A DNA stretch of 64,000 nucleotides from Streptomyces mangrovi (GCF_900114215.1 NZ_FOSG01000014.1:97826-161825), one strand, 5' to 3'. Positions 35,259-46,624 are shown, counted from the stretch's first letter. The notes: generated by a model not told the origin, from the sequence alone. Numbers and translations are program-made.

Positions 35259-35786
35259 TCAGCGCTTCTCGACGATCACCGACTCGATCACGACGTCCTG
35301 CAGCGGACGGTCGGTGCGCTGGTTGGTCGGGGCGGCCGCGATGGCGTCCACGACCCGCTGCCCCGCCTCGTCGGCGACCTCGCCGAAGATGGTGTGCTTG
35401 CCGGTCAGCCAGGCCGTCGGGGAGACGGTGATGAAGAACTGCGACCCGTTGGTGCCCGGGCCGGCGTTGGCCATCGCCAGCAGGTACGGCTTGTTGAAGG
35501 CCAGGTCCGGGTGGAACTCGTCACCGAACTCGTAGCCCGGGCCGCCGGTGCCGTTGCCCAGCGGGTCGCCGCCCTGGATCATGAAGCCGCTGATCACCCG
35601 GTGGAAGACCGTGCCGTCGTACAGCCGGTCCGTGGACTTCTTCCCGGTGGCCGGGTGGGTCCACTCGCGCTTGCCCTCGGCGAGTTCGACGAAATTCCTG
35701 ACCGTCTTCGGCGCATGGTCCGGGAAGAGCCGGATGGTGATGTCGCCCTGGTTGGTCTTCAGGGTGGCGTAGAGCTGCTCGGCCAC
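35259..35786 (-). CDS. peptidyl-prolyl cis-trans isomerase, cyclophilin type
   Basis: 175 residues, a single cyclophilin domain with no signal peptide, so cytoplasmic. Active-site features: FHRVISGFMIQGGDP (catalytic Arg), NGSQFFITVSP and the HTIFGEVADE loop. It accelerates proline isomerisation during folding. GTG start at 35786. Single gene followed by the rhomboid gene 200 bases downstream. Confidence 0.93.
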   Translation of the reverse strand: MAEQLYATLKTNQGDITIRLFPDHAPKTVRNFVELAEGKREWTHPATGKKSTDRLYDGTVFHRVISGFMIQGGDPLGNGTGGPGYEFGDEFHPDLAFNKPYLLAMANAGPGTNGSQFFITVSPTAWLTGKHTIFGEVADEAGQRVVDAIAAAPTNQRTDRPLQDVVIESVIVEKR

Positions 35787-36103
35787 GGTCTACCTTCCGT
35801 CTGCACTTTCGGAACCCCCCGATCCTCGCACAGCCGGACCCGCCGCGCCGTGCGGCGGGGGTCCGGCCGGGCGGGCCTCGGCGACCCCGTGGCCTACGCG
35901 GACCGCGCAAACCGCGGGAGCGCGTGGCCGACGACGGGTACGGAGAGGGCGGAAACCGCGAAAGACCCGCCAACGGGACAAGCGGCGGAAGTACGGCATA
36001 GCCCGTATGCCCGTTGAGACATGCCTCGACACTGTTGTGAAGGCATGATCTCCATCATGGGTGGAAGGCGGAAGACACACGCCACCGACGAGGAGGAGAT
36101 CCC
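35787..36103. other. divergent intergenic region cyclophilin / DUF5324
   Basis: 317 bases. A GC-rich hairpin lies at 35833-35867 (9-bp outer and 5-bp inner stem, two-base bulge), placed in the leader of the cyclophilin gene. Promoters for both genes must be here but I see no convincing -35/-10 pair. ATGATCTCCATCAT (36043-36056) is a small palindrome in front of the DUF5324 gene. Confidence 0.45.
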
Positions 36104-36760
36104 GTGACCCGCATGGACAGCGTGCGCAGCGCGACCGACAACGCGAGGGAGACCGTGCGGCACGCCGCGGAAGCGGTGGCGCCGAAGGTGGCCCTCGCGG
36201 CCGGACAGGCCCGGTCCACGGTGCGCGGACAGTACGCCGCCCGTGTCGCGCCGCGGCTGGAGCAAGCCCGCGAGACCCTGCCCCCCGCGGTCGACCTGGC
36301 CGCCTCCCGGGCCGCCCACCGCACCCGCGAGGCGGCACGCACGGCGAGCGAGTACGCGGCTCCCCGCGTCGAGGCCGCCCGCGCCGCGGCCGGCCCGGTA
36401 CGGGAGGCGGCGGTGGCCCGCTCCACCGCGGCCGTCGCCGCGCTGCGCGGCGAGCTGACCGCCCAGGACATCCGCAAGCTCGCCCGGCGCAACGCCCGCC
36501 GGGCGCGCCGGGGCCGGGCGTTCAAGCGGCTGATGGTGGTCGGTGTCGTCGCCGGCGGCGTGGCGGCCGCCTGGAAGTGGTGGGAGAAGCAGTCCAGCCC
36601 CGACTGGCTGGTCGAGCCCCCGGCCGCCACCGAGGTCGGCGACGACGCGGCCGTCATGGAGGAGACCGGGTCCGCCGAGCCGAAGGCCGGAGCGACGGCC
36701 GCCCAGACCGACACCCAGGGCACCTCCTCCGAGGCCGCCCCGTCGGACGAGGAGCGCTGA
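36104..36760 (+). CDS. DUF5324 family protein
   Basis: 218 residues. Helical Ala/Arg/Glu-rich N-terminal half (residues 1-120) resembling apolipoprotein or late-embryogenesis helices, then a basic stretch (ARRNARRARRGRAFKR), a membrane helix (residues 146-163, LMVVGVVAGGVAAAWKW) and an acidic Ala/Thr/Glu tail. This matches Streptomyces DUF5324; function unknown. GTG start with GGAGGAG upstream. tRNA-Ala lies convergent just downstream. Confidence 0.83.
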   Translation: MTRMDSVRSATDNARETVRHAAEAVAPKVALAAGQARSTVRGQYAARVAPRLEQARETLPPAVDLAASRAAHRTREAARTASEYAAPRVEAARAAAGPVREAAVARSTAAVAALRGELTAQDIRKLARRNARRARRGRAFKRLMVVGVVAGGVAAAWKWWEKQSSPDWLVEPPAATEVGDDAAVMEETGSAEPKAGATAAQTDTQGTSSEAAPSDEER

Positions 36761-36851
36761 CGGCGCCGGCGTCCGCCCTCCTCTCCGGCGGGCGGCCCCC
36801 TCGCCGTCCGCCGAGCTTCGGCAGAGCCGCGCGAAGCGGCACGGCACGCAG

Positions 36852-36897
36852 CAGGCCCGGTGCCGCGGAATCCGTGGATTCCGCGGCACCGGGCCTG
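36852..36897 (-). terminator. terminator of tRNA-Ala
   Basis: A 22-bp perfect inverted repeat (36852-36873 with 36876-36897) directly 3' of tRNA-Ala; the hairpin tip would open a few bases for a loop. It may also stop the convergent DUF5324 transcript. Confidence 0.85.
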
Positions 36898-36904
36898 TGT
36901 GGTG

Positions 36905-36977
36905 TGGAGCTTAGGGGAGTCGAACCCCTGACATCTGCCATGCAAAGACAGCGCTCTACCAACTGAGCTAAAGCCCC
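36905..36977 (-). tRNA. tRNA-Ala (TGC)
   Basis: 73 bases: acceptor GGGGCTT/AAGCTCC, D-arm AGCTCAGTTGGTAGAGC, anticodon loop with TGC (CTTTGCATG), T-arm AGGGGTTCGACTCCCCT. Discriminator A; no encoded CCA. Confidence 0.95.
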
Positions 36978-37106
36978 GCCACGGAACAGAGTACCCAATG
37001 CCCCGGCTTGGTTCCGACCGGGTATCGCTCCGCGTGCGCCGCCTCCGTAGGATGCTCCGGAAGTTCGCTCCAGCGAAGCGGACCCGGGGAGACAGGGGAG
37101 AGAGCG

Positions 37107-37658
37107 ATGGACGCAGCACAGCAGGAGGCGACCGCCCGGGCGAGGGAACTGCAGAGCCAGTGGTACGGCGAACCGCTGGGCACCCTCTTCCGCCGGCTCA
37201 TCGACGACCTCGGCCTCAACCAGGCACGGCTGGCCACGGTGCTCGGCCTCTCGGCCCCCATGCTCTCCCAGCTCATGAGCGGCCAGCGGGCGAAGATCGG
37301 CAACCCCGCCGTCGTCCAGCGGGTCCAGGCGCTGCAGGAACTGGCCGCCGAGGTCAGCAAGGGCACCGTCACCGCGGCCGAGGCCACCCAGCGCATGGAC
37401 GAGATCCGCCGCACCGCCGGCGGCAACGTGCTGACCTCCTCCACCCATGTCACCCCATCCGGCGGACAGGCCACCACCGTCAAGCGCGTCGTACGCGAGA
37501 TCCAGGCGCTGCTGCGCTCGGTCGCGGACGCCGCCGACATCATCGAGGCCTCCGACTCCCTCGCCGGAAGCCACCCGGAGCTGGCAGAGTTCCTGAGGGT
37601 GTACGGCGCGGGCAAGACCGCCGACGCGGTCCGGCACTACGAGGCGCATCAGGCCTGA
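37107..37658 (+). CDS. helix-turn-helix DNA-binding protein
   Basis: 183 residues. An XRE-like HTH lies at residues 24-60 (RRLIDDLGLNQARLATVLGL, then SAPMLSQLMSGQRAKIGNP). The C-terminal half is helical (VKRVVREIQALLRSVADAAD) and probably mediates dimerisation or partner binding. ATG at 37107 has GGGGAGAGAG just before it. The gene lies 65 bases upstream of a Ser/Thr kinase on the same strand, so the two may form a signalling pair. Target genes unknown. Confidence 0.85.
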   Translation: MDAAQQEATARARELQSQWYGEPLGTLFRRLIDDLGLNQARLATVLGLSAPMLSQLMSGQRAKIGNPAVVQRVQALQELAAEVSKGTVTAAEATQRMDEIRRTAGGNVLTSSTHVTPSGGQATTVKRVVREIQALLRSVADAADIIEASDSLAGSHPELAEFLRVYGAGKTADAVRHYEAHQA

Positions 37659-37723
37659 GAACGACGGCGGCGGCCGGCGGGACGGGCAACCGACGGGCAC
37701 AGGGACGAGGCGGGCACAGCGCG

Positions 37724-39124
37724 ATGGGCGAGGTCTTCGCGGGTCGGTACGAACTGGTCGACCCGATCGGACGCGGCGGCGTGGGCGCGGTCTGGCGCAC
37801 CTGGGACCACCGGCGCGGGCGCTACGTGGCCGCCAAGGTCCTCCAGCAGAGCGACGCGCACACCCTGCTGCGGTTCGTCCGCGAGCAGGCGCTGCGCATC
37901 GACCACCCCCATGTCCTGGCCCCGACGAGCTGGGCCGCCGACGACGACAAGGTCCTGTTCACCATGGACCTGGTCCGCGGCGGATCGCTCGCCCACCTCA
38001 TCGGCGACTACGGCCCCCTGCCGCCGGCGTATGTGTGCACACTGCTCGACCAGCTGCTCTCGGGGCTCTCCGCGGTGCACGCCGAGGACGTGGTGCACCG
38101 CGACATCAAGCCCGCCAACATCCTGCTGGAGGCCACCGGCACCGGCCGGCCCCATCTGCGGCTGTCCGACTTCGGCATCTCGATGCGCAAGGGCGAACCG
38201 CGGCTGACCGAGGCCGACTACGTGGTCGGCACCCCCGGCTACTTCGCCCCCGAGCAGCTGATGGGCGCCGAGCCGGACTTCCCCGCCGACCTGTACGCGG
38301 TCGGGCTGGTGGCGCTGTACCTGCTGACCGGCCGCAAGCCCGACTCCCAGGCGCTGGTGGAGGCGTACGTCCACGGGGTGCCGCCCGCGCCGCAGGACAT
38401 CCCAGAGCCGCTGTGGCAGGTGCTGGGCACTCTGCTGCACCCCGATCCGGAAGCCCGCTTCCGTACGGCGACGGGCGTACGCAGGGCGCTGGCCTCCGCC
38501 GCGGAGCTGCTGTCGGCGGACGCCACGGCGGAGCAGGAGGCCGTGGAGGTCTTCGACCAGATCGGTCCGCTGCCGCCGGGGTTCGGGCCGGACGGGCCGG
38601 AGAACCGGGAGGGCCCGCGGGACGCCGGGGGCACCGGGGACGCCGGGGGCACCGGGCAGGGGCCGGAGAGCGGGGACGGGGAAGGCCTCAAGGCCTCGGG
38701 ATTCCCGGCCTCCGACACCGGGAGCTTCCACCTCCCCCCGCCCGTACAGGCGTACACCCGGGAACCACCGCAGGCCCCGCCGTTCCCGGCGCCGGCTCCT
38801 CCCGCGGCCCAGGCCCACGCGCCGGCGGCGGCGCAGGAGACCACGCAGACGTCTCCCGGGGCACCCGCCGCCCAGCCGTATCCGTATCCGCAGCCACAGC
38901 CGTACTCACAGCCGCCCCTCGCCGGTATGCCGACACAGCCGACGCAGCCGACACAGCCCTATACGACCGCCCGCCCGCTCGCCCCCGCCGGGCCGGCGGA
39001 CTCGGGGCACCGCGCTCCCGCGGCGCGCAGGCCGGGGCCGCCCGTGAAGGTGGCGGCCCCGCTCCTGGCGCTGGCCCTGGTCCTCATCGCCGTCGGCGTC
39101 TGGGCTCTGACCCAGACGCCCTGA
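37724..39124 (+). CDS. Ser/Thr protein kinase, tail-anchored
   Basis: 466 residues. Kinase domain 1-265: IGRGGVGAVWRTWD, VAAKVLQ (Lys), VVHRDIKPANILL, LSDFGIS and VGTPGYFAPEQLMG. Then a 170-residue Pro/Gln/Gly-rich linker (AQPYPYPQPQPYSQPP-like) and a single hydrophobic helix in the last 25 residues (VAAPLLALALVLIAVGVWAL) with only four residues after it. There is no extracellular sensor, so the signal must come from the membrane or cytoplasm. Preceded by an HTH protein gene, a possible substrate. Ends in a CCTGACGC tandem repeat that overlaps the stop codon. Confidence 0.88.
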   Translation: MGEVFAGRYELVDPIGRGGVGAVWRTWDHRRGRYVAAKVLQQSDAHTLLRFVREQALRIDHPHVLAPTSWAADDDKVLFTMDLVRGGSLAHLIGDYGPLPPAYVCTLLDQLLSGLSAVHAEDVVHRDIKPANILLEATGTGRPHLRLSDFGISMRKGEPRLTEADYVVGTPGYFAPEQLMGAEPDFPADLYAVGLVALYLLTGRKPDSQALVEAYVHGVPPAPQDIPEPLWQVLGTLLHPDPEARFRTATGVRRALASAAELLSADATAEQEAVEVFDQIGPLPPGFGPDGPENREGPRDAGGTGDAGGTGQGPESGDGEGLKASGFPASDTGSFHLPPPVQAYTREPPQAPPFPAPAPPAAQAHAPAAAQETTQTSPGAPAAQPYPYPQPQPYSQPPLAGMPTQPTQPTQPYTTARPLAPAGPADSGHRAPAARRPGPPVKVAAPLLALALVLIAVGVWALTQTP

Positions 39125-39181
39125 CGCCCTGACGCCCTGACGACCAGACACCCTGAAACCCCGCGCCCCGCGCCCCGGCCC

Positions 39182-40501
39182 TCAGGCGCGGGCCGCGCTC
39201 CGCCGGGCGAGGATCGCCCACAGGCCGAGTCCCAGGATCAGCGCGGTGCCGGCGCCGATCCCGGCCCAGCCCAGCAGCCGGAGGGTCTCCCCGCTCTCCG
39301 CGGCCGACCGGTTCAGCCCCTCGGCCGCGGCCTCGCGGTCGTCCTCGGTGACCCCGAAGCCGGCCTCCTCGGCGTTCCCGTCGTACTCGGGGCCGGCCTC
39401 CGGCTCGCCCGCGACCGTGGTGCGCAGCACCACGGGCACCGTGCCGTCGACGGACTCGGCCAGCTTCCCGTTGGCGTGCACCGCGATGTAGTACCAGCCG
39501 GCGAAGCGCGTCTCGCCGAGCTCCGTGCTGCCGTCGAAGCGGTTGGCGAAGGCGACGCGCTGTCCGTCCAGCCGGTACGCGGCGGACTTGTCGGGCCGGT
39601 AGCCCACGCCGTCGGTGCCGATCCGCCCGCGAGCGGTGTTGTAGAAGTCCACCCGGAAGGCGCCGCTGACGTACGGGGCCCTGTCGCCCCTGGCCTTGGC
39701 CGTGCCGAACTCCACCTGGGTGTGGAGCCGCTGGCCCCAGTCGAGCGGCACCTTGTAGAAGCGGGTCTCGCCGGGCCGCAGCCGGTCGCTCCAGTTGCCC
39801 TCGCCCATGCCGGGCGCGTCGTTGAAGCCGGTGCCGCCCTCGATCGGCCGGGTCTCCCCCTTCGGCGCCCCCGGCGGGCTCGGCGTCGCGGCGTCGGGCG
39901 CGGCCTCGGACGGGCCGCCGGAGGCCGGGTCGCGCAGCCCCGGCTCCCGCATGAAGGAGATCTCCAGCGGCCAGCGGCCGGCGTCGGCGGTCTCGTCGCT
40001 GTCCCGCTCCACGGAGAAGTGGTAGACGCCGGGCTCCTGGCAGTAGCCGTCCTTCTTGATCATGCGCCCGGCGAGGTCGGCGATCGGCCTGGCCGTGTCG
40101 TCGGAGCCGAAGCTCACGTCCCCGTCACCGCAGTTCGTGCCGTCCGCCGACTCCAGGGCGACCTCGATGCCGTCCATGCTCTTGACCCGGCTGCCCGGCT
40201 CGGGCAGGGCGGTCGCGGAGATCCAGACGTTGGACTCGCCGTCCAGCGTGACGCTGTAGTACCTGCGCTCGCCCGGCCCGATGTCGTCGGTGTAGAAGCC
40301 CGGTTCGATGGCCGGCCCGTGGGCGCTGCTCTCCTCGCCCTCGACGCGCTGGGCGCTCGGAGCCGTCTCGTACGCGGGCGGGTCCTGTGGTCCGGCCGAC
40401 TGCGCGGCCGCGGCCGAGCCCGGCAGCGCCGCGACCGCGCACAGCGCCGCCGCGGCGGCCAGTGAACTCCTCATCGTGCGTCCCGCCCGCCCCTTCACCA
40501 T
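39182..40501 (-). CDS. secreted membrane-anchored protein, paralogue of the upstream VWA protein
   Basis: 439 residues. Signal peptide (residues 1-33, ending SAAAAQS), an extracytoplasmic region, and a C-terminal helix (GWAGIGAGTALILGLGLWAI) with basic tail, so type I membrane topology. Two segments match the VWA protein upstream: PGFYTDDIGPGERRYYSVTL with MDGIEVALES, and EGGTGFNDAPGMGEGNWSDR with RFYKVPLDWGQRL. It lacks the VWA domain. ATG at 40501 overlaps the upstream gene by 7 bases. Function unknown; repeated beta-rich, possibly ligand-binding modules. Confidence 0.8.
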   Translation of the reverse strand: MVKGRAGRTMRSSLAAAAALCAVAALPGSAAAAQSAGPQDPPAYETAPSAQRVEGEESSAHGPAIEPGFYTDDIGPGERRYYSVTLDGESNVWISATALPEPGSRVKSMDGIEVALESADGTNCGDGDVSFGSDDTARPIADLAGRMIKKDGYCQEPGVYHFSVERDSDETADAGRWPLEISFMREPGLRDPASGGPSEAAPDAATPSPPGAPKGETRPIEGGTGFNDAPGMGEGNWSDRLRPGETRFYKVPLDWGQRLHTQVEFGTAKARGDRAPYVSGAFRVDFYNTARGRIGTDGVGYRPDKSAAYRLDGQRVAFANRFDGSTELGETRFAGWYYIAVHANGKLAESVDGTVPVVLRTTVAGEPEAGPEYDGNAEEAGFGVTEDDREAAAEGLNRSAAESGETLRLLGWAGIGAGTALILGLGLWAILARRSAARA

Positions 40502-42573
40502 GCGCCACCCTCCGTCTTGCCGCTCTGCGCGCCGTTCCCCGTACCGTCGGCCGTCCTGCCGGCGCCGCCGTCCTTCGCCACCGCCGTACGCGCAGCCGTA
40601 CGCGCAGCCGTACGCCCGCGCGAGCGCGTGTACCGCGTGTACACGGCCGCCAGCGCGATCGCCAGCGCCGTCACCGCTCCGGCCGCCGCGGCGACGGCCG
40701 GACCGGACCATCCTGCACCGCCGGGGCCCGAGCCGTCCCCGGCGGCCTCCGTTTCCTTCCGCGTCTGTCCGCCGTCCCGATCCCCGCCCCGCTCGCGTAC
40801 GGCGGGCGCGCCGTGCTCCGGTCCGGTCCTCTCCTCGCCGATCACCGCCACCCGCAGCACGAAGCCGACGGCCACGTTCTCGGCGAGCTCGGCGGCGTCC
40901 GGGTCGAGGCCGACGCCGATGTAGTACTCGCCCGCGCGCCGCACCGGCACCGCACGGGCCGCGCTCTCCCAGCGGTTGGTCCACGCCACCGGCACCGTGC
41001 CGCCCGACACCGCCGCCGGCTCGCCGCGGTAGAGGGCCCCGGTGTCGAACTCGCCGGATGGGCGGACGGGCACCCGGGTGGGGCCGTAGACCTCGGTGCT
41101 CACGCGCGTCAGCGTCCCGGCCGGGCCGTCGACGGTCGGCTCGTTGCCGAACTCCACGTCGTAGCGCAGCTGCTGGCCCCAGCCGACCCGCACCCGGTAC
41201 CAGCGGGTCTGCGCGGGGATCAGCTCGTCGCGCCACACGCCGGGGCCGAGGCGGCGGGCGTCGTTGAAGCCGGTGCCGCCCTCGACGTCGCGCGGCGGGT
41301 CGGTGGGCAGGGGCGCGTCCTTGCCGCCCGCGCCGTAGTGGGGCTCGGAGTGCGCCGGCACGGTGCCCTCGGCGAGCGGCTTCTCGGTGGCGAGGAGCAG
41401 TTCGAAGGGCCAGCGGCCCCGGTCGGAGTCCGCGTGGGAACGCCGTTCGACCGTCAGCAGGTAGCGGCCGGCCCCGTCGCAGGCCCGGTCGCCGTCGGCC
41501 GACGGGATCCGGCTGACGGCGGCGGTGATCGGCATGGCTCCGGCGTTCCGGCCGAAGTACCGCCAGGTACTGCCGCACCGCGGCCGGTACTTCTCGTCCC
41601 GGACCAGGGTGAGCCGGAGGCCGTCCATGGAGGCGACCGGCACCCCGGGCTGGGGCACGGCCGTCACGGCGAGGTCGTCGGCGGCCGATTCGGCGGGGCC
41701 GCCCAGTTTCGCGGCGTACCAGCGCTTCTCGCCGGGGCCGATGGTGTCCGTGTACTGGCCGGGGGCGATCTCGGGGGCGTCGTCCGCCGTCCGCCCGCCG
41801 GTGATCCGCTCGCCCTCCATGCGGTAGCCGTCGGCGGAAAGCCGCGAGGCGCGCTGGAGCTGGCGGGCCAGGGCGTCGGCGTCGGGCGCGTCGTAGTACG
41901 AGCCGTGGCCGGCCCGGGCGATGCACTCGAGCTGCTCGCGGGCCTTCCCGTCCACCTGGAAGCCGATGGCGTCGATCCGCAGGGTTCCCGAGGACCCCGG
42001 AGACCCCGAGGACTTCGGGGAGGGCCCTTGCCCGCCGAGTTCCCGGGCGACCTCGCACGGGTCGGGGGTGCCGCAGGTGTCCTCCCCGTCGGAGACCAGC
42101 AGGATCGTACGGCGGTCCAGGGAACCTCCAACCGCCCCGGGCAGGTCCTCGGCCGCTCTGCGCAGTGCCAGGCCGATGGGGGTGTCTCCCCTGGGCTCCA
42201 CCCCGGCGACGGCGCGTTTGAGCGCGGCGCGGTCCAGTGGCTCCACCGGCCGCACCAGACGGGTGTCGGTGCACCCCTCCTCCCGGTCGGCGCCGTAGAC
42301 CCGCAGACCGGTGGGATGGCCGTCGGGGAGCGCGTCGACGACCGTGCCCACGGCGCGGCGGGCGGACTCGATACGGGTGCTGCCCGAGCCGTCGTCCTCG
42401 GCCATCGAGCCGGAGGAGTCCAGCACCATCACCAGTGAGGCGTTGCCTTCCGCAACCGCCCGCGGTGTCGCGGGAGCCTCCCGGGGAGACGCCGCGGCAA
42501 GCGGTGCCGCGATCAGCGCCAGGAGTGTGCCGCCGCTCAGCGCCGCGACCATACGGCGATGGAGTCGTGCCAT
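40495..42573 (-). CDS. secreted VWA-domain protein, membrane-anchored
   Basis: 692 residues. Signal peptide (1-28), then a von Willebrand A domain (residues 45-230) with a complete MIDAS: LDSSGS (52-56), the Thr in RGDTPIG and the Asp in LLVSDGEDTCG. Two beta-rich modules shared with the downstream paralogue follow (PGQYTDTIGPGEKRWYAAKL; EGGTGFNDARRLGPGVWRDE). A C-terminal membrane helix (AVTALAIALAAVYTRYT) ends in a basic tail with RTAARTAARTA. VWA domains bind proteins through a divalent metal. A clear promoter lies upstream (42621-42650). Ligand unknown. Confidence 0.85.
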   Translation of the reverse strand: MARLHRRMVAALSGGTLLALIAAPLAAASPREAPATPRAVAEGNASLVMVLDSSGSMAEDDGSGSTRIESARRAVGTVVDALPDGHPTGLRVYGADREEGCTDTRLVRPVEPLDRAALKRAVAGVEPRGDTPIGLALRRAAEDLPGAVGGSLDRRTILLVSDGEDTCGTPDPCEVARELGGQGPSPKSSGSPGSSGTLRIDAIGFQVDGKAREQLECIARAGHGSYYDAPDADALARQLQRASRLSADGYRMEGERITGGRTADDAPEIAPGQYTDTIGPGEKRWYAAKLGGPAESAADDLAVTAVPQPGVPVASMDGLRLTLVRDEKYRPRCGSTWRYFGRNAGAMPITAAVSRIPSADGDRACDGAGRYLLTVERRSHADSDRGRWPFELLLATEKPLAEGTVPAHSEPHYGAGGKDAPLPTDPPRDVEGGTGFNDARRLGPGVWRDELIPAQTRWYRVRVGWGQQLRYDVEFGNEPTVDGPAGTLTRVSTEVYGPTRVPVRPSGEFDTGALYRGEPAAVSGGTVPVAWTNRWESAARAVPVRRAGEYYIGVGLDPDAAELAENVAVGFVLRVAVIGEERTGPEHGAPAVRERGGDRDGGQTRKETEAAGDGSGPGGAGWSGPAVAAAAGAVTALAIALAAVYTRYTRSRGRTAARTAARTAVAKDGGAGRTADGTGNGAQSGKTEGGAW

Positions 42574-42620
42574 GTGCCTTGCCCCCCTCGGGCGTGCCTC
42601 TCCGATAGCTTTGCGGAAGC

Positions 42621-42650
42621 ATCGTATATATTTGCTAACGCGTATATCAA
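42621..42650 (-). promoter_or_regulatory. promoter of the VWA operon
   Basis: On the minus strand TTGATA (42645-42650), an 18-base AT-rich spacer, and TACGAT (42621-42626), close to the HrdB consensus. The predicted start is about 40 bases before the ATG. This is one of the most AT-rich stretches of the window (42620-42650). Confidence 0.7.
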
Positions 42651-42716
42651 GGCGGTCGCGTCACGGTCCCGCAACAGGCGCGCCCGTACCGGCCCGGCCC
42701 GGATGCGCGAAGACGA

Positions 42717-42749
42717 CGAAGCCCCGGCCGGAGACCGGCCGGGGCTTCG
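42717..42749 (-). terminator. terminator after DLW-39 gene
   Basis: A 15-bp perfect stem (42717-42731 with 42735-42749), AGA loop, placed just 3' of the DLW-39 stop codon and upstream of the VWA promoter. It would insulate the two transcripts. Confidence 0.8.
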
Positions 42750-42768
42750 CGCGAAGTACTGGTTGCTC

Positions 42769-42903
42769 TCAGACGCCCGAACCTGCGGGCACGGAGTCGG
42801 TCGCCTCCGTCCACAGATCCTGCTCGGCGCGGTCCGCCTGGATCTGGCGGTACACGAGGAGCCCGCCGACGGCGGCCAGTGCGATCAGGAGAAGCTTCTT
42901 CAC
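42769..42903 (-). CDS. DLW-39 family small membrane protein
   Basis: 44 residues: starts VKKLLLIALAAVGGLLVYRQ (one membrane helix) and contains AEQDLWTEATDSV with the DLW motif that names the family. GTG start at 42901-42903 with GAGG about 13 bases upstream. Such tiny proteins sit near gyrA and tRNA-Ile in actinobacteria; the function is unknown. Confidence 0.88.
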   Translation of the reverse strand: MKKLLLIALAAVGGLLVYRQIQADRAEQDLWTEATDSVPAGSGV

Positions 42904-43034
42904 CGCGCTACCTCGTCCTCTTCTAGACGTTGGGACCTACTGGCGCCCGATGATACCCAAGCGGGCATCCCGGCAGAGTGACCGACCCGGGCGGGCGGCA
43001 CCCGCCCGTCCGTGCGTCGAAGGGCCTTCAACGC

Positions 43035-43072
43035 CGAACGCCCGGCCCCTCCGGAGAGGGTCCGGGCGTTCG
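43035..43072 (-). terminator. terminator of tRNA-Ile
   Basis: An 11-bp outer stem (43035-43045 with 43062-43072) with additional inner GC pairs, immediately 3' of tRNA-Ile. Confidence 0.78.
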
Positions 43073-43082
43073 GTCCGCCGTG

Positions 43083-43156
43083 TGGGGCTAACAGGACTTG
43101 AACCTGTGGCCTCTTCCTTATCAGGGAAGCGCTCTAACCGTCTGAGCTATAGCCCC
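43083..43156 (-). tRNA. tRNA-Ile (GAT)
   Basis: 74 bases: acceptor GGGGCTA/TAGCCCC, anticodon GAT in loop CTGATAA, T-arm ACAGGTTCAAGTCCTGT. Discriminator A; CCA not encoded. It lies downstream of gyrA and DUF3566, a conserved actinobacterial position. Confidence 0.95.
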
Positions 43157-43249
43157 GCGCTGCACCGAAAGATTAGCGCACTTCAGCCGCGTGCCAAAAT
43201 CGCGTCGGTCCGCGGCCGCTCCGGTGCGGCACCCGGGAGGCTCCCGGGG

Positions 43250-43924
43250 TCACTCGTCCTCCGCGAGGGTCACCTCGATGCCGCCGACGAGGCCGGCCGA
43301 CATGTTGTAGATGAACGCCCCCAGCGTGGCCAGGGCCGTCATCAGCACCACGTCGATCACCGCCACCACCGAGGTGAAGGTCAGCACCCGGGGCAGGGAG
43401 AGGAAGCCCTGGAGGTCGAAGCCCCCGCCGCTGTCCGAGGAGGTCGCCTCGCTGACGGTCCCGCCGACCGCGGCGAACACCCCCATGGCGTCCATCACCA
43501 TCCACAGCACGGCCACCGCGATGACGGTGCAGATGCCCAGGGCTATCGACAGCAGGAAGCCGACCTTCATCACCGACCACGGGTCGACCTTGGCCACCCG
43601 CAGCCGCGCCTTGCGCGTCCTGGGGACCGTACGGGCGCCGGTGCGCGAGCGGCGCATGACGTCCTGCCGGAGGTCGCCCCGTTCGCCCTGGGCGGCCCGC
43701 GGCGGCGGGGTGGTGCCGGGCGGAGGCGGATAGGCCTGCGGCGGCTGGTGCGGCTGCGGCGCGCCCGCGTGCTGCTGGGCATGCGGCTGCGGTTGCGGGT
43801 GGGCACTGGTCACGGTTGTTCCCCCACGGTGGGATTCGCCCTGTCGTCGAGCGTCGTCAGCGGCCGGTCCACGGGCGCCGCCGTCATCGTCGCCGCCCCT
43901 GGCGGCGCCCGCGGTTCCACTCAC
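43250..43924 (-). CDS. DUF3566 transmembrane protein
   Basis: 224 residues from the GTG at 43924. Disordered Pro/Gln/His-rich N-terminus of about 95 residues, then the DUF3566 core: RKARLRVAKVDPWSVMKVGF and two membrane helices (LLSIALGICTVIAVAVLWMV; TFTSVVAVIDVVLMTALATL) separated by an extracytoplasmic loop with GGGFDLQGFLS. Located 7 bases after the gyrA stop, so in the gyrBA operon. The mycobacterial homologue lies in the same place; the function is unknown. The frame continues upstream into gyrA, but the GTG after gyrA fits best. Confidence 0.85.
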   Translation of the reverse strand: MSGTAGAARGGDDDGGARGPAADDARRQGESHRGGTTVTSAHPQPQPHAQQHAGAPQPHQPPQAYPPPPGTTPPPRAAQGERGDLRQDVMRRSRTGARTVPRTRKARLRVAKVDPWSVMKVGFLLSIALGICTVIAVAVLWMVMDAMGVFAAVGGTVSEATSSDSGGGFDLQGFLSLPRVLTFTSVVAVIDVVLMTALATLGAFIYNMSAGLVGGIEVTLAEDE

Positions 43925-43931
43925 GTTCTGT

Positions 43932-46586
<2,655 letters not shown>

Positions 46587-46624
46587 TACTGGTCAATCCC
46601 TTCGTTGAGCGGCGTACGGCCGAC

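Noticed and set aside
39182..42622. 1146-codon frame suggesting one fused secreted protein
   Set aside because: The N-terminal part is out of frame with the VWA gene, and a signal peptide starts at 40501; two separate overlapping genes explain it.
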